The position numbers and the translations under genes were made by a program. A stretch of 30,323 nucleotides of DNA from an uncultured Mycoplasmatota bacterium (GTDB taxonomy: Bacteria > Bacillota_I > Bacilli_A > Mycoplasmatales > Mycoplasmoidaceae): the NCBI GenBank assembly GCA_949500635.1, contig CATAWQ010000002.1, positions 1 to 30,323 on the forward strand. The letters are read 5' to 3'. Below are positions 1-8,465 of the stretch, in pieces (positions within the stretch are counted from its first letter, which is position 1; each line of letters opens with the position of its first letter). The notes under the pieces are model-generated. The model was not told where the DNA came from. It made no database searches and worked only from the letters and a program-made list of their open reading frames with translations.

Positions 1-50
1 AATCTTTTGTGTTATAAAAATATTAAGTGTTGCACTTTATATTTCAATTT

Positions 51-79
51 AGAAAGACATCCACCTGGAATGTCTTTTT
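51..79. terminator. Hairpin terminator downstream of the pfl genes
   Basis: A perfect 8-bp stem (AAAGACAT at 53-60, ATGTCTTT at 70-77) with a 9-nt loop lies 22 bp beyond the stop codon of the glycyl-radical gene. It extends to 10 bp with a G-U pair. A short T run follows on the plus strand (75-79) and a short A run precedes it, so it may also end transcription entering from the left of the window. It is T-poor on the minus-strand exit side, so efficiency for the pfl operon is uncertain. Positions 1-50 show no gene. Confidence 0.6.
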
Positions 80-100
80 AAACAAAATTCTAAGAGATGA

Positions 101-367
101 TTAGAAGTTTCTATGGAAAGTACGAGAAATAACGTCATCTTGTTGAACTTTAGTTAATTTAACAAAGTTAACAGCATATCCACTAACACGAATTGTTAAT
201 TGGGGGTATTTTTCTGGGTGTTTTTGAGCATCTAGTAAAGTTTCCTTAGTTAATACATTAACATTTAAGTGGTAAGCACCTTTATTGAAGTATCCATCCA
301 TTAAGTTGACTAAATTTTCGTCTCTTACTTGATTATCTTGATTATTAATATCTTTATTTTTATTCAT
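101..367 (-). CDS. Stand-alone PFL glycyl-radical domain subunit (88 aa)
   Basis: This 88-aa protein corresponds to the last ~80 residues of pyruvate formate-lyase: an LVNLMDGYF segment (residues 19-27), HLNVNVL, HPEKYPQLTI, then the RVSGYAV radical loop with the presumed radical glycine at Gly63, and the typical end LTKVQQDDVISRTF. YfiD/GrcA of E. coli carries a similar domain but has an unrelated N-terminal half and serves as a spare for oxygen-cleaved PFL. Here the protein starts only about 14 residues before the PFL-homologous part, and the neighbouring PFL body lacks this domain, so it is inferred to be an essential subunit. ATG at 367 is preceded by AGAGGA six bases upstream, so it is translated independently, 26 bp after the pflB stop. 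The activating enzyme PflA is not in the window. Confidence 0.9.
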   Translation of the reverse strand: MNKNKDINNQDNQVRDENLVNLMDGYFNKGAYHLNVNVLTKETLLDAQKHPEKYPQLTIRVSGYAVNFVKLTKVQQDDVISRTFHRNF

Positions 368-393
368 ATTTATCCTCTTTTTATATTTATATA

Positions 394-2511
394 TTATTTT
401 TTGCTCTTGTGTGTTTTTTTGCTCACACTTTTTTTGGTTTTAGATATTTTGTCAACATCTAAATCTCCCGCCATAACCACTAATTGGTCATCTTTACCCA
501 AAGCACCTGGGATGATTGAGAATGTATTTGAAATACCATCAGCAGCATGCTTGAATGGGATTTTTGATACTGAAGATAATGAAGCAACAGCTCCTGAACC
601 ATCACGTCCATGCATTGGATTAGCACCAGGAGCAAATGGGATGCCTGCTTTACGTCCATCAGGAGTAGCCCCTGTGTTCTTACCGTAAACAACGTTAGAA
701 GTAATTGTAAGAATTGAGGTAGTTATTTCAGAATTTCTATATGTGTATAGTTTTCTAAGTTCAGTCATAAAAAATTTAATAACTTCAACACCTAATTGGT
801 CAACACGATCATCATCATTACCATATTTAGGAAATTCACCTTTAATTTTAAAGTCAACCGCAATATAACGTCCATTTTCCAACTTCTTTCATACCGGAGT
901 AACTTTAGCATATTTAATAGCAGATAATGAATCAGCTACTACTGACAAACCAGCAATACCTGTAGCAAAGAAACGATGAACATTTAAATCATATAAAGCC
1001 ATTTCTCCAGCTTCATAATAGTATTTATCATGCATATAATGTATAACATTTAAGCAACTTACATACAATTGAGCTAATCATTTCATTACAATTTTATAAC
1101 GTTCCATTACTTCATTGTAATTTAACACTTTTTTAATATCCATTTGACCTAAAGATGGACCAAGTCTGAATTCAGGGTGCATTTCATCATAACCACCATT
1201 AATAGCATATAGTAATGCTTTAGCTAAGTTAGCACGAGCACCAAAGAATTGCATTTGTTTACCAATTTTCATTGGTGAAACACAACAAGCAATACCGTAA
1301 TCATCACCATGTGTAACTCTCATTAGATCATCAGATTCATATTGCATTGATGAATATTTAATTGAATACTTAGCACAGAATAATTTAAATGATCTTGGTA
1401 AGTTACGAGATCAAAGAATTGTCAAGTTAGGTTCAGGACTAGGACCCATATTGCTTAATGTGTGAATAACACGGAATGAGTTTTTAGTCACTAATGTTCT
1501 ACCATCAATACCCATACCACCAATAGATTCAGTGGCCCAAATAGGGTCACCTGAGAATAAATTATTGTATTCAGGAGTTCTCATGAATTTAACAATACGT
1601 AATTTCATCACAAAATGATCCATCAATTCTTGAGCTTGTTTTTCTGTTAATTTACCAGATTTTAAGTCTCTTTCAATGTAAATATCTAAGAATGTTGATG
1701 TACGACCAACAGACATAGCAGCACCATTTTGGTCTTTAACAGCTGCTAAATAACCATAGTAAGTTCATTGAATAGCTTCACGTGCATTTTGTGCAGGTTT
1801 AGAAATATCATCACCATATACAGCAGCCATTTTTTTCATAGCATTTAATGCTCTAATTTGTTCTGCAGCTTCTTCACGTAAAATTATTACTTCAGGCCTC
1901 ATTTCTTCTGGCAATGCATTTATTTCATCTTTCTTGGCTGCAATTAAATAATCAACACCATAAAGAGCTATTCTACGGTAGTCACCAATAATACGACCAC
2001 GAGAATATGCATCAGGTAAACCTGTAATAATATGTGTATGTCTTGCATCACGCATTTCCTTTGTGTACACATCAAACACACCTTGATTATGCGTTTTACG
2101 ATATTTAATGTAAATTTCATCTACTTTTGGATCAGACTTAAATCCATAAGTTTTAGCAGCTTGTTGAGCCATTCTAATACCACCAATTGGCATGTACGCT
2201 CTTTTAAAAGGAGCATCAGTTTGAACACCAACAATTTTTTCTAATCTTTTGTCTAGATAACCTGGACCATAAGCATCTATAAATGATACTCTAGTATCCA
2301 TATCTAGAACGCCACCATTAGCTAGTTCTTTTTTGGTTAAGTCCATTACTTTTTTTCACAATTTATTTGTAGCTTCTGTTGGACCTTCTAAAAAACTATC
2401 ATCACCATCGTATGGTGTGTAGTTTAGTTGGATGAATTGTCTTGTGTCAATTTCATCACATCATTGACCCGGTTTAAATCCGTCTCATTCTTTGAATCAT
2501 GTTTTATTCAT
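394..2511 (-). CDS. pflB: Pyruvate formate-lyase catalytic body lacking its glycyl-radical domain
   Basis: The 705-aa product matches PFL from its N-terminus to the GALGKDDQ segment. It converts pyruvate and CoA to acetyl-CoA and formate in anaerobic fermentation. The catalytic pair Cys409-Cys410 lies in GIACCVSPM, and SPEPNLT, the AYSRGRIIGDYRRIALYG region and AVASLSSVSKIPF are PFL signatures. Family members are about 740-760 aa and end in an RVSGYAV radical domain. This one stops before it: after KDDQ comes a non-homologous tail (LVVMAGDLDVDK, then Lys/Ser-rich KTKKSVSKKTHKSKK) and a TAA. The missing domain is the next gene (101-367). ATG at 2511 starts the family N-terminus; no clear ribosome binding site precedes it. 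Several UGA codons are read as Trp. Confidence 0.93.
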
Positions 2512-2541
2512 AATATTATTTAATAATTATTGTTATATACC

Positions 2542-2565
2542 AAATTATGATTAAAATCATAATTT
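2542..2565. promoter_or_regulatory. 24-bp perfect palindrome upstream of pflB
   Basis: Arms of 11 bp (AAATTATGATT and AATCATAATTT) are separated by only two bases and lie 31 bp upstream of the pflB start, in the 70-bp gap after the membrane-protein gene. A TATATAAC stretch follows on the minus strand and could be a -10 element. The tight symmetry and lack of a T run suit a dimeric regulator's operator better than a terminator, but an A/T-rich palindrome can arise by chance and no known regulator site was recognised. Confidence 0.35.
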
Positions 2566-2581
2566 TAACCGAACATTAAAA

Positions 2582-3208
2582 TTAACGGGTTGAATTTTTT
2601 AACTTGGCAGCAATTTCTAAGAAATATGAAAGTTTAAGAACATTGAATGAAATTGATCAGTAACTTGTATATTTTTGATCAAATTTTACTAATTCAATTA
2701 GGGCATTTTCAAAATCTATCGGAATCTCAGAATTTATCATTCTCTTATACTCTTCTTTCATATTTTTTAATTTTTCACTACGAACATTGTCTAAGCGAGA
2801 AACAGAAGAAGAATAAATTCAACTTTCTTTTAATTTTAATAATTGATTTACAAAATCATCTTTATAAAAATCTTTAATCTGTTTTTGCTGTTTAGAAAAT
2901 ATTTTTTTAAAATAAAAAATAAAGTAAAGAATAATTGTAAACAATATAAATAAGGTTAATGATAAACCAGCAAATCATCCATTTTTTTCAAAGAATGAAT
3001 CATGATTTTTTTTGTAAACAAATCCAATAATTGCAAAAATTAAAGAAAGTATATCTAACACAAAAATAATTCAAACATAATTTCATTTGTAAGGTGTGTT
3101 TTTATAATATAAATTTTTATAGTAAAATGTGTAGGAGCATATAATTGCTCCAAAAATAATCGTTAAAATTAATATTAAAATTAATAATGTTAAAATCGCT
3201 TCACTCAT
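2582..3208 (-). CDS. Hypothetical membrane protein, 3 TM segments (208 aa)
   Basis: Not recognised. Reading UGA as Trp gives 208 aa. The N-terminal half has three hydrophobic segments (about residues 3-25, 43-63 and 78-101). The C-terminal half is a charged, probably helical cytoplasmic domain with many Lys and Glu, for example around EKLKNMKEEYKRM. ATG at 3208 lies one base after the cinA stop codon, so it is almost certainly co-transcribed with asnS-pgsA-cinA. The TAA stop is 70 bp before pflB. The layout (short TM bundle plus charged tail) resembles the other small hypothetical proteins of this window (16990-17631, 17633-18148), but no sequence relationship was established. Confidence 0.75.
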
Positions 3209-3209
3209 A

Positions 3210-3695
3210 TTAATTTTTTGTCATCTTCTTAATTAATTTTATCATTTCTTCAAAAATAAATGCAACTGTTTCAATTCTAATATCATTTCTATTAGTAGAT
3301 TTTGCGTTAAATTCATAGACATAAATTTTATCTATAACGGAAATACCCACATAAACTAAACCTATAGGTTTATTTTCATCAGGAAGCGGTCCAGCATTAC
3401 CGCTAACAGCAATGCAAATATCAGTTTTAAATTTTTCAGCAGTATTAGTTGCCATTTCTACTACTGTTTGACGACTAATAGCACCAAATTTTTCTAATGT
3501 AGAAGGCTTAACTTTAGCGATATTCATTTTAATTTCATTAGTGTAAGTTATTAATCCACCCTTAAATACTTTAGAAGCTCCTGGTACTTCTACTAGCATG
3601 GATGCAATCATTCCACCTGTGATTGATTCACACGTAGAAATTGATAATTCATAAGTTTTCAATAAATCTACTAATTCAGTAAAACTATCTTTCAT
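3210..3695 (-). CDS. cinA: CinA C-terminal domain, NMN amidohydrolase (PncC-like)
   Basis: This 161-aa protein is only the C-terminal CinA domain, which in E. coli PncC deamidates nicotinamide mononucleotide to nicotinic acid mononucleotide in pyridine-nucleotide salvage. Visible motifs are CESITGG (residues 22-28, usually AESCTGG), YTNEIK and SGNAGP (usually SGIAGP). The N-terminal MoCF-like (COG1058) domain of full-length CinA of about 410 aa is absent, as in many mollicutes. The ATG overlaps the pgsA stop in TAATG, indicating translational coupling. In Firmicutes pgsA-cinA is usually followed by recA; here a membrane-protein gene follows instead. Confidence 0.85.
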   Translation of the reverse strand: MKDSFTELVDLLKTYELSISTCESITGGMIASMLVEVPGASKVFKGGLITYTNEIKMNIAKVKPSTLEKFGAISRQTVVEMATNTAEKFKTDICIAVSGNAGPLPDENKPIGLVYVGISVIDKIYVYEFNAKSTNRNDIRIETVAFIFEEMIKLIKKMTKN

Positions 3696-4345
3696 TATTT
3701 TTTAATGTTTAATTTTTTGTTAATTTGATAAATATAAATAACACCAGACATTAATGATAAGAACAGTGAAATTCACATGAATAGATTTTGAACACATCAT
3801 CATCACACACTATTATTAACACTACTAAAGTCTCAAGCATATGCAAAATATATTAAAATAATCCCAATAATTTGAGTAACTGTTTTTAATTTACCATATA
3901 AATTTGCAGCGACTACAATATCTTTGCTAGCTGCATACATTCTAAAGGCGTCTACAATTATGTCTCTTGTAATGATTAAAATTGGAATAATAAAGTAAAC
4001 ATTCATTGTTAAATGTGGGTTTGCTCCAGCAAACACAATTAATATTGAATTTATGAGGATTTTATCAGCAATTGGATCTCATAATTTACCAAAGTCTGAT
4101 ACTCAATGGTATTTTCTTGACAAATATCCATCTAAGAAATCTGTAAAAGAAGCGAGTATAAATAATGCACCCGCTAGAATTCATGATAAATTAAAATATA
4201 CGCCATAATTACTGTTCGGTAATTGTGATCAATATAATCTTGGTCCAAAATTAATACATGTAAATGTGATAATAATAGGCACCAAAATAATTCTTAAAAT
4301 TGTTAGGTAGTTAGGAATATTAGATTTTTTGAAACTAAATTTCAT
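3695..4345 (-). CDS. pgsA: CDP-diacylglycerol-glycerol-3-phosphate 3-phosphatidyltransferase
   Basis: PgsA makes phosphatidylglycerol-phosphate from CDP-diacylglycerol and glycerol 3-phosphate in the membrane. The 216-aa product carries the CDP-alcohol phosphotransferase signature: Asp69, Asp72-Gly73, Arg77, Gly86, Asp90 and Asp94, with the expected spacing; Ser76 replaces the usual Ala. About six hydrophobic segments are visible, and the N-terminus NIPNYLTILRI is typical of the family. Translation needs eight or more UGA codons as Trp, including three consecutive ones near residue 185. The start is one base after the asnS stop, and the stop overlaps cinA. Confidence 0.92.
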
Positions 4346-4346
4346 A

Positions 4347-5693
4347 CTAGAAGTTTAATTTGCCGTTATATCTTGGGAATGGAATAGTATCACGAATATT
4401 ATCTAATCCTAAGATATACATAATTAATCTTTCAAATCCTAGTCCAAATCCAGCACCTAAAGAATAACCATATTTTCTTAGGTCTAAATATCATTTGATT
4501 GAAGAAATATCCATATTTAATTCTTTAGTTCTGTTTGTTAGTTTGTCGTAGTCATCTTCCCTTTGACTACCTCCTACTATTTCACCGACACCTGGAACTA
4601 ATAAATCAGTTGCAGCAACTGTTTTGTTATCAGAATTAACCTTCATATAGAAAGCTTTGATTTCTTTAGGAAAATTGTACAAGAAAACAGGGGCCTTGTA
4701 TACTTGTTCGCATAAATATCTTTCATGTTCAGAAGCAATATCTTTACCAAAGAAAATATTGTTATCTTCAAAAATTTTATCTTGTGCTGCTTTTTTTAAA
4801 ATTTCAATTGCTTCCTTATACTCAAGTTTTATGAAATTTTTTTTAAGTAATGTATCAATTCTTTCATTTAAAAATGGTTTTTGTTTCACAAAGAAATTAA
4901 TTTCATCTTTACAATTAATACAAACATAATTAATGATTGATTTAATAAAAGCTTCAATAATAGCCATTAATTGACTTAAGTCAATAAAAGCAATTTCTGG
5001 TTCGATCATTCAAAATTCTGCTAAATGTCTATTTGTGTGAGAACGTTCTGCTCTAAATGTCGGACCAAAAGTGTAAACTTTTTGGAATGCCTGTGAATAA
5101 GCTTCTGCATTTAATTGACCAGACACTGTTAATTTAGCTTCTTTATCAAAGAATGGTTCTTCTTTAGTTTGTTCGATAACAAAGTTTTCTCCTGCACCTT
5201 CTGCATCATTTGAAGTAATAATTGGTGTAGAAATTCATTTAAATCCATTTTCGTTAAAGAATTTATGAATAGCAAATGCCAGCTTGCTTCTAACTGTCAT
5301 AATACTAGTCATAGTTTGAGTTCTACCTCTTAAATGAGCAATATCTCTCAAGAACTCCATAGAGTGTTCTTTTTTTTGTAAAGGGTAATCTTCTGCAGAA
5401 TCCTTTAAAACTATAATTTCTTCTGCTAAAACTTCAAAGGAATCTTTATTAGTATTTGTTTTACCATTTACTAAAATAGAGCTGCCTGTACGTAGTTTTG
5501 AAGTTTCATCAAAACCTTTAGTAGAAATTTTTTTATAAACTATTTGAATGTTATTTAATGACGATCCGTCATTTAATTCAATAAAACCTATTTTTCCACT
5601 TAAACGGTTGAATCTTACTCAACCTCTAATAGTGACGGGTGACAAAGGGCTGATTTTGCCATCTAAAATTTCTTTAACACTAGATATTTGCAT
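4347..5693 (-). CDS. asnS: Asparaginyl-tRNA synthetase
   Basis: This 448-aa class IIb synthetase charges tRNA-Asn. An N-terminal OB-fold (IRGWVRFNRLSGKIGFIELNDG) is followed by the catalytic domain with motif 2 (FGPTFRAERSHTNRHLAEFWMIEPE) split over residues ~205-230 and motif 3 (GFGLGFERLIMYILGLDNIRDTIPFPR) near the end. Length and order match bacterial AsnRS, and IRDTIPFPR is more like AsnRS than AspRS. ATG at 5693 has no evident ribosome binding site. A TATAAT (5710-5715, minus strand) would give a leader of about 10 nt, leaving no room for a T-box. Confidence 0.95.
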
Positions 5694-5907
5694 ATTAAAT
5701 TACTATGTAATTATAAAACATATATAAGATAATTTAATGTATATTATTTAAAATAAATAAATATTTTAGAGAAAAATGTTATATGATATATACACTATAT
5801 ATTTAAACTTATTATTTATATAGTTCAACCACACTATCTGGGTTACAAAATAATTAATTCTTAATTATACCTAGTTAGGTGAGTCTAATTATACAAAGGA
5901 GAACAAT
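5694..5907. promoter_or_regulatory. Divergent asnS / rplU intergenic region
   Basis: This 214-bp gap separates asnS (minus) from rplU (plus). TATAAT on the minus strand at 5710-5715 is a likely asnS -10 element. The plus-strand part up to about 5820 is almost pure A/T with several possible -10 boxes (for example around 5781-5795). The last 80 bases are richer in G/C and form the rplU leader. No open reading frame of note. Confidence 0.6.
5827..5902 (+). ncRNA. Possible ribosomal protein L21 leader RNA
   Basis: Upstream of rplU two small hairpins are visible: AACC (5827-5830) with GGTT (5841-5844), and a tight ACCTA-gt-TAGGT stem (5869-5880), followed by the ribosome binding site AAAGGAGA (5896-5902). 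L21 operons of Firmicutes are known to carry an autoregulatory leader. Assignment here rests on position and on higher G/C than the surrounding A/T-rich DNA, not on a recognised consensus. Confidence 0.35.
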
Positions 5908-6204
5908 ATGTTTGCAATATTCGAAACTGGTGGTAAGCAATACAAAGTATCTATTAATGATTCTTTCTATGCTGAAAAAATTGAAGGTAAAGTTGGAGAT
6001 AAAGTTACTTTCGATAAAGTTTTAATGTCTGGTGGCAAAATTGGTACACCATATGTTGCTGGTGCTAGTGTTATATGTGAAATTGTAAAACAAGGTAAAC
6101 AACCTAAGATTACAATTATCAAGCACATTAGTCAAAAACATCATACTAAGAAACAAGGACACCGCCAACCATATACAAAATTAGTGGTTAAAGAAATCAA
6201 ATAA
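5908..6204 (+). CDS. rplU: 50S ribosomal protein L21
   Basis: The 98-aa product starts MFAIFETGGKQYKV and contains the KHISQKHHTKKQGHRQPYT region, both diagnostic of bacterial L21, which binds 23S rRNA in the large subunit. Length is normal (about 100 aa). It has one of the best ribosome binding sites in the window (AAAGGAGA, six bases before ATG). Its TAA overlaps the start of prp (TAATG), so L21, Prp and L27 are translationally linked in the conserved rplU-prp-rpmA order. Confidence 0.97.
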   Translation: MFAIFETGGKQYKVSINDSFYAEKIEGKVGDKVTFDKVLMSGGKIGTPYVAGASVICEIVKQGKQPKITIIKHISQKHHTKKQGHRQPYTKLVVKEIK

Positions 6205-6494
6205 TGATTGTTATTGAGATTTGAGATAATTCAATAAAAGTCAGCGGTCATGCTAACTATGCATTTAAAGGAAACGATCTTGTTTGTGCTGCAATTAGCG
6301 CAATTACTCAATCATCAGTAACTTGGTTTTCTAAAAATGAAATTAAAGTTAATAAAAATAAAAAAATTCCGATATTTAAATTATCTTTAATTAATGACAA
6401 AAAAGAGAACAAAGACAAACTTAATTTACTAATTAAACAATTACAGTTTGTTCAAAAAAGTTATAATAAATACATTAAAATTACAAGGAAATAA
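6204..6494 (+). CDS. prp: Ribosomal-processing cysteine protease Prp
   Basis: This 96-aa protein is YsxB/Prp, the protease that removes the N-terminal extension of L27 in Firmicutes and relatives. His16 in SGHA and Cys28 in DLVCAAIS are the catalytic pair, twelve residues apart as in characterised Prp. It lies between rplU and rpmA, and its substrate motif is present in the following gene. It starts inside the rplU stop (TAATG) and ends 3 bp before rpmA. One UGA (residue 7) is read as Trp. Confidence 0.93.
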
Positions 6495-6497
6495 ACT

Positions 6498-6782
6498 ATG
6501 AAAAATTATAAATTAGATTTACAATTATTTGCTTCAAAAAAAGGAGTAGGTTCAACTAAAAACGGACGTGATTCTCAGCCAAAGTTTTTAGGTGCTAAAA
6601 TAGCTGATGGTCAAGCAGCTAAAGCTGGTCAAATCATCTATCGTCAAAGAGGAACAAGAATTTATCCAGGAAACAATGTAGGAATGGGGAAAGACCACAC
6701 ATTGTTTGCAAAAATATCAGGTATTGTTAAATATAAAACATTTGGTGCTAATAAAACAAAAGCTGAAGTAGTTGTAAAATAA
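6498..6782 (+). CDS. rpmA: 50S ribosomal protein L27 with Prp-cleaved N-terminal extension
   Basis: The 94-aa product is L27, whose N-terminus reaches the peptidyl-transferase centre. It begins MKNYKLDLQLFASKKG: the LQLFA motif matches the Prp site of S. aureus L27 (LQFFA, cut before Ala), so the mature protein should start at Ala12. The body shows KKGVGSTKNGRDS, GAKIADGQ, IIYRQRGTRIYPGNNVG and DHTLFA, all L27 signatures. AAGGA at 6485-6489 is the ribosome binding site. Confidence 0.97.
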   Translation: MKNYKLDLQLFASKKGVGSTKNGRDSQPKFLGAKIADGQAAKAGQIIYRQRGTRIYPGNNVGMGKDHTLFAKISGIVKYKTFGANKTKAEVVVK

Positions 6783-6791
6783 AAAAGCACA

Positions 6792-7547
6792 ATGTTTAAT
6801 AAAAATCAAGTATTTTATAAAAGAACAGATTTCAGGCACTACACACCATGCAGATGAATAGCTGTTAGTATTTTACTTGTGTTTGCTATTTGGGTTATAT
6901 TGTTTTTTGTGCATGATTACAAATTAGGCAAATACTATAACAATATTTGATTGACACTATGAATGGATTGATGAGGTTTCTTTACAATTCAATCAAATGT
7001 GTTGGTTTTCATTTACTTAATTTTATATTGATTCAATCCTACATGCAAAAGACTGCATGGTAATTTTTTAATATATGTAATATCTTATATATCTGTTACT
7101 GCAGGATTATATTGCGGTTTATTGTTGCCTGGAAGTATTGAAGATGCAAAATCTATTCAAAATTTTGGTAATTTATTTATATTTTGATTAACTACTGTTA
7201 TTCAACACATTGTTATTCCTTTATTAATGCTAATTTTTTATATTACATATTTATTTACTAGTAAAGGAATGTTTAAACACAAAAAATTTGAAGGATACTG
7301 AATTTGTGTTACATTAGGAATGATTTATCCTTTCATATATATTTTGTATGCAGCATTATTACCATGAATGAGTAATCATCAATTCTCTGTATATGGTCAA
7401 TTTACTAATTTGGATACTCATTGTTTGATTGGTGGAGAATATGGAAAAGTATTTAACATAATATATTTTGTTGGAGCTGCTGCTTTGTTCTTCATATTAT
7501 TAAACATTTATCGTTTATTACTATTTTCTAAAAAAACTAAAAAATAA
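6792..7547 (+). CDS. Six-TM membrane protein, Pr6Pr-like (251 aa)
   Basis: Reading UGA as Trp gives 251 aa with six hydrophobic segments (about residues 22-42, 60-80, 94-112, 130-156, 172-190 and 220-243). The pattern FFTIQSNVLVF after TM1, a conserved His before IPLLM in the middle, and YPFIYILYAALLPW resemble the Pr6Pr family of uncharacterised six-TM proteins; this is from memory of the family, not an alignment. Function unknown. It starts 9 bp after rpmA and ends overlapping nfo (TAATG), so it belongs to the rplU operon. Trp-rich, with about nine UGA codons. Confidence 0.75.
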
Positions 7548-8419
7548 TGTCCAACATCTTATTAGGAAGTCATATTGGAATGTCTGCACCCGATTATTTG
7601 CTTGGTAGTGCTAAAAACGCTATAAATTTAGGATGCAACACCTTTATGATCTATACAGGTGCTCCTCAAAATTCAAAAAGAGTTTCAATAGATAAATTAA
7701 AAGTAAATGAATATAGAGATTATTTAAAATTGCATAATATTGATCCTGCAAACATTATTGTACATGCTCCATATATTATTAATTTAGGCACAAATGATCC
7801 TTATAAGTCTAATATAGCTAAAAATGTATTGTTAAATGAAATGATAAGAACTAAATCTATAGGTTCAAAATATTTAGTGTTGCACCCTGGATATGCAACT
7901 ACATGTGATAGAACAACCGCTATAAAAAATATTGCTAAAGTAATTAATGAATTATGCAAAAAAGTTTCAGGTGTTACTATTTGCTTAGAAACAATGGCAG
8001 GAAAAGGTAGTGAAATAGGAAAAGATTTTAATGAAATTAAACAGATTATTAATTTAATTGAAAATAAAAATCAAATTGGTGTTTGTTTTGATACATGCCA
8101 TGTTAACGACTCTGGTTTAAACATAGCAAACATAGATGAAACATTAAAACAATTTGATGATATTATTGGCCTTAATTATTTAAAAGTAATTCATTTAAAT
8201 GATTCTATGAATCCAATTGGGGCTCATAAAGATCGTCATGAAAATATAGGTTATGGAAAAATAGGGTTTAATACTTTGCATAAATATGTAGTAAATCCGA
8301 AATTATCTCACATTCCAAAGATTTTAGAAACCCCATGAGTTGGTAACACTTGTATATACAAAGAAGAAATTCAGATGTTAAAATCAGGTAAGTGATATGA
8401 CATCAAAAAAACTATTTAA
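7547..8419 (+). CDS. nfo: Endonuclease IV (AP endonuclease)
   Basis: Nfo cuts DNA 5' of abasic sites in base-excision repair using three metal ions. The 290-aa product has all the metal ligands of the E. coli enzyme, apart from small offsets at the same motifs: His73, His113, Glu148, Asp182, His185, His216, Asp229, His231 and Glu261. Signature stretches are HAPYIINL, VLHPG, CFDTCHVN, AHKDRHENIGYGKIG and ILETPW. It is translationally coupled to the upstream membrane-protein gene. The last 27 residues follow an in-frame UGA (Trp) in LETPW, so annotation with the standard code would truncate it. Confidence 0.95.
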
Positions 8420-8449
8420 TTAATCATTTATTATTTATATAATGATTAA
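8420..8449. promoter_or_regulatory. Inverted repeat between nfo and fruA
   Basis: TTAATCATT (8420-8428) and AATGATTAA (8441-8449) form a 9-bp stem with a 12-nt loop in the 46-bp nfo-fruA gap. No T run follows, so it is a poor terminator. It could be an operator, an mRNA-stability element, or a weak attenuator ahead of fruA, whose ribosome binding site (AAAGG) begins a few bases later. Confidence 0.35.
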
Positions 8450-8465
8450 ATAAAGGTATATAAAA

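Noticed and set aside
394..394. Frameshift or sequencing error as cause of the PFL split
   Set aside because: The stop is followed by a 26-bp A/T-rich spacer with a good ribosome binding site and a fresh ATG, and both proteins carry non-homologous junction residues; a single indel would not create this. Raw reads should still be checked.
329..688. Plus-strand open frame of 119 codons
   Set aside because: It lies antisense to the pflB C-terminus, and its translation is a mirror of a well-conserved gene; no ribosome binding site or family resemblance.
480..692. Second minus-strand frame within pflB
   Set aside because: A shifted frame of the conserved PFL coding sequence, without independent signals.
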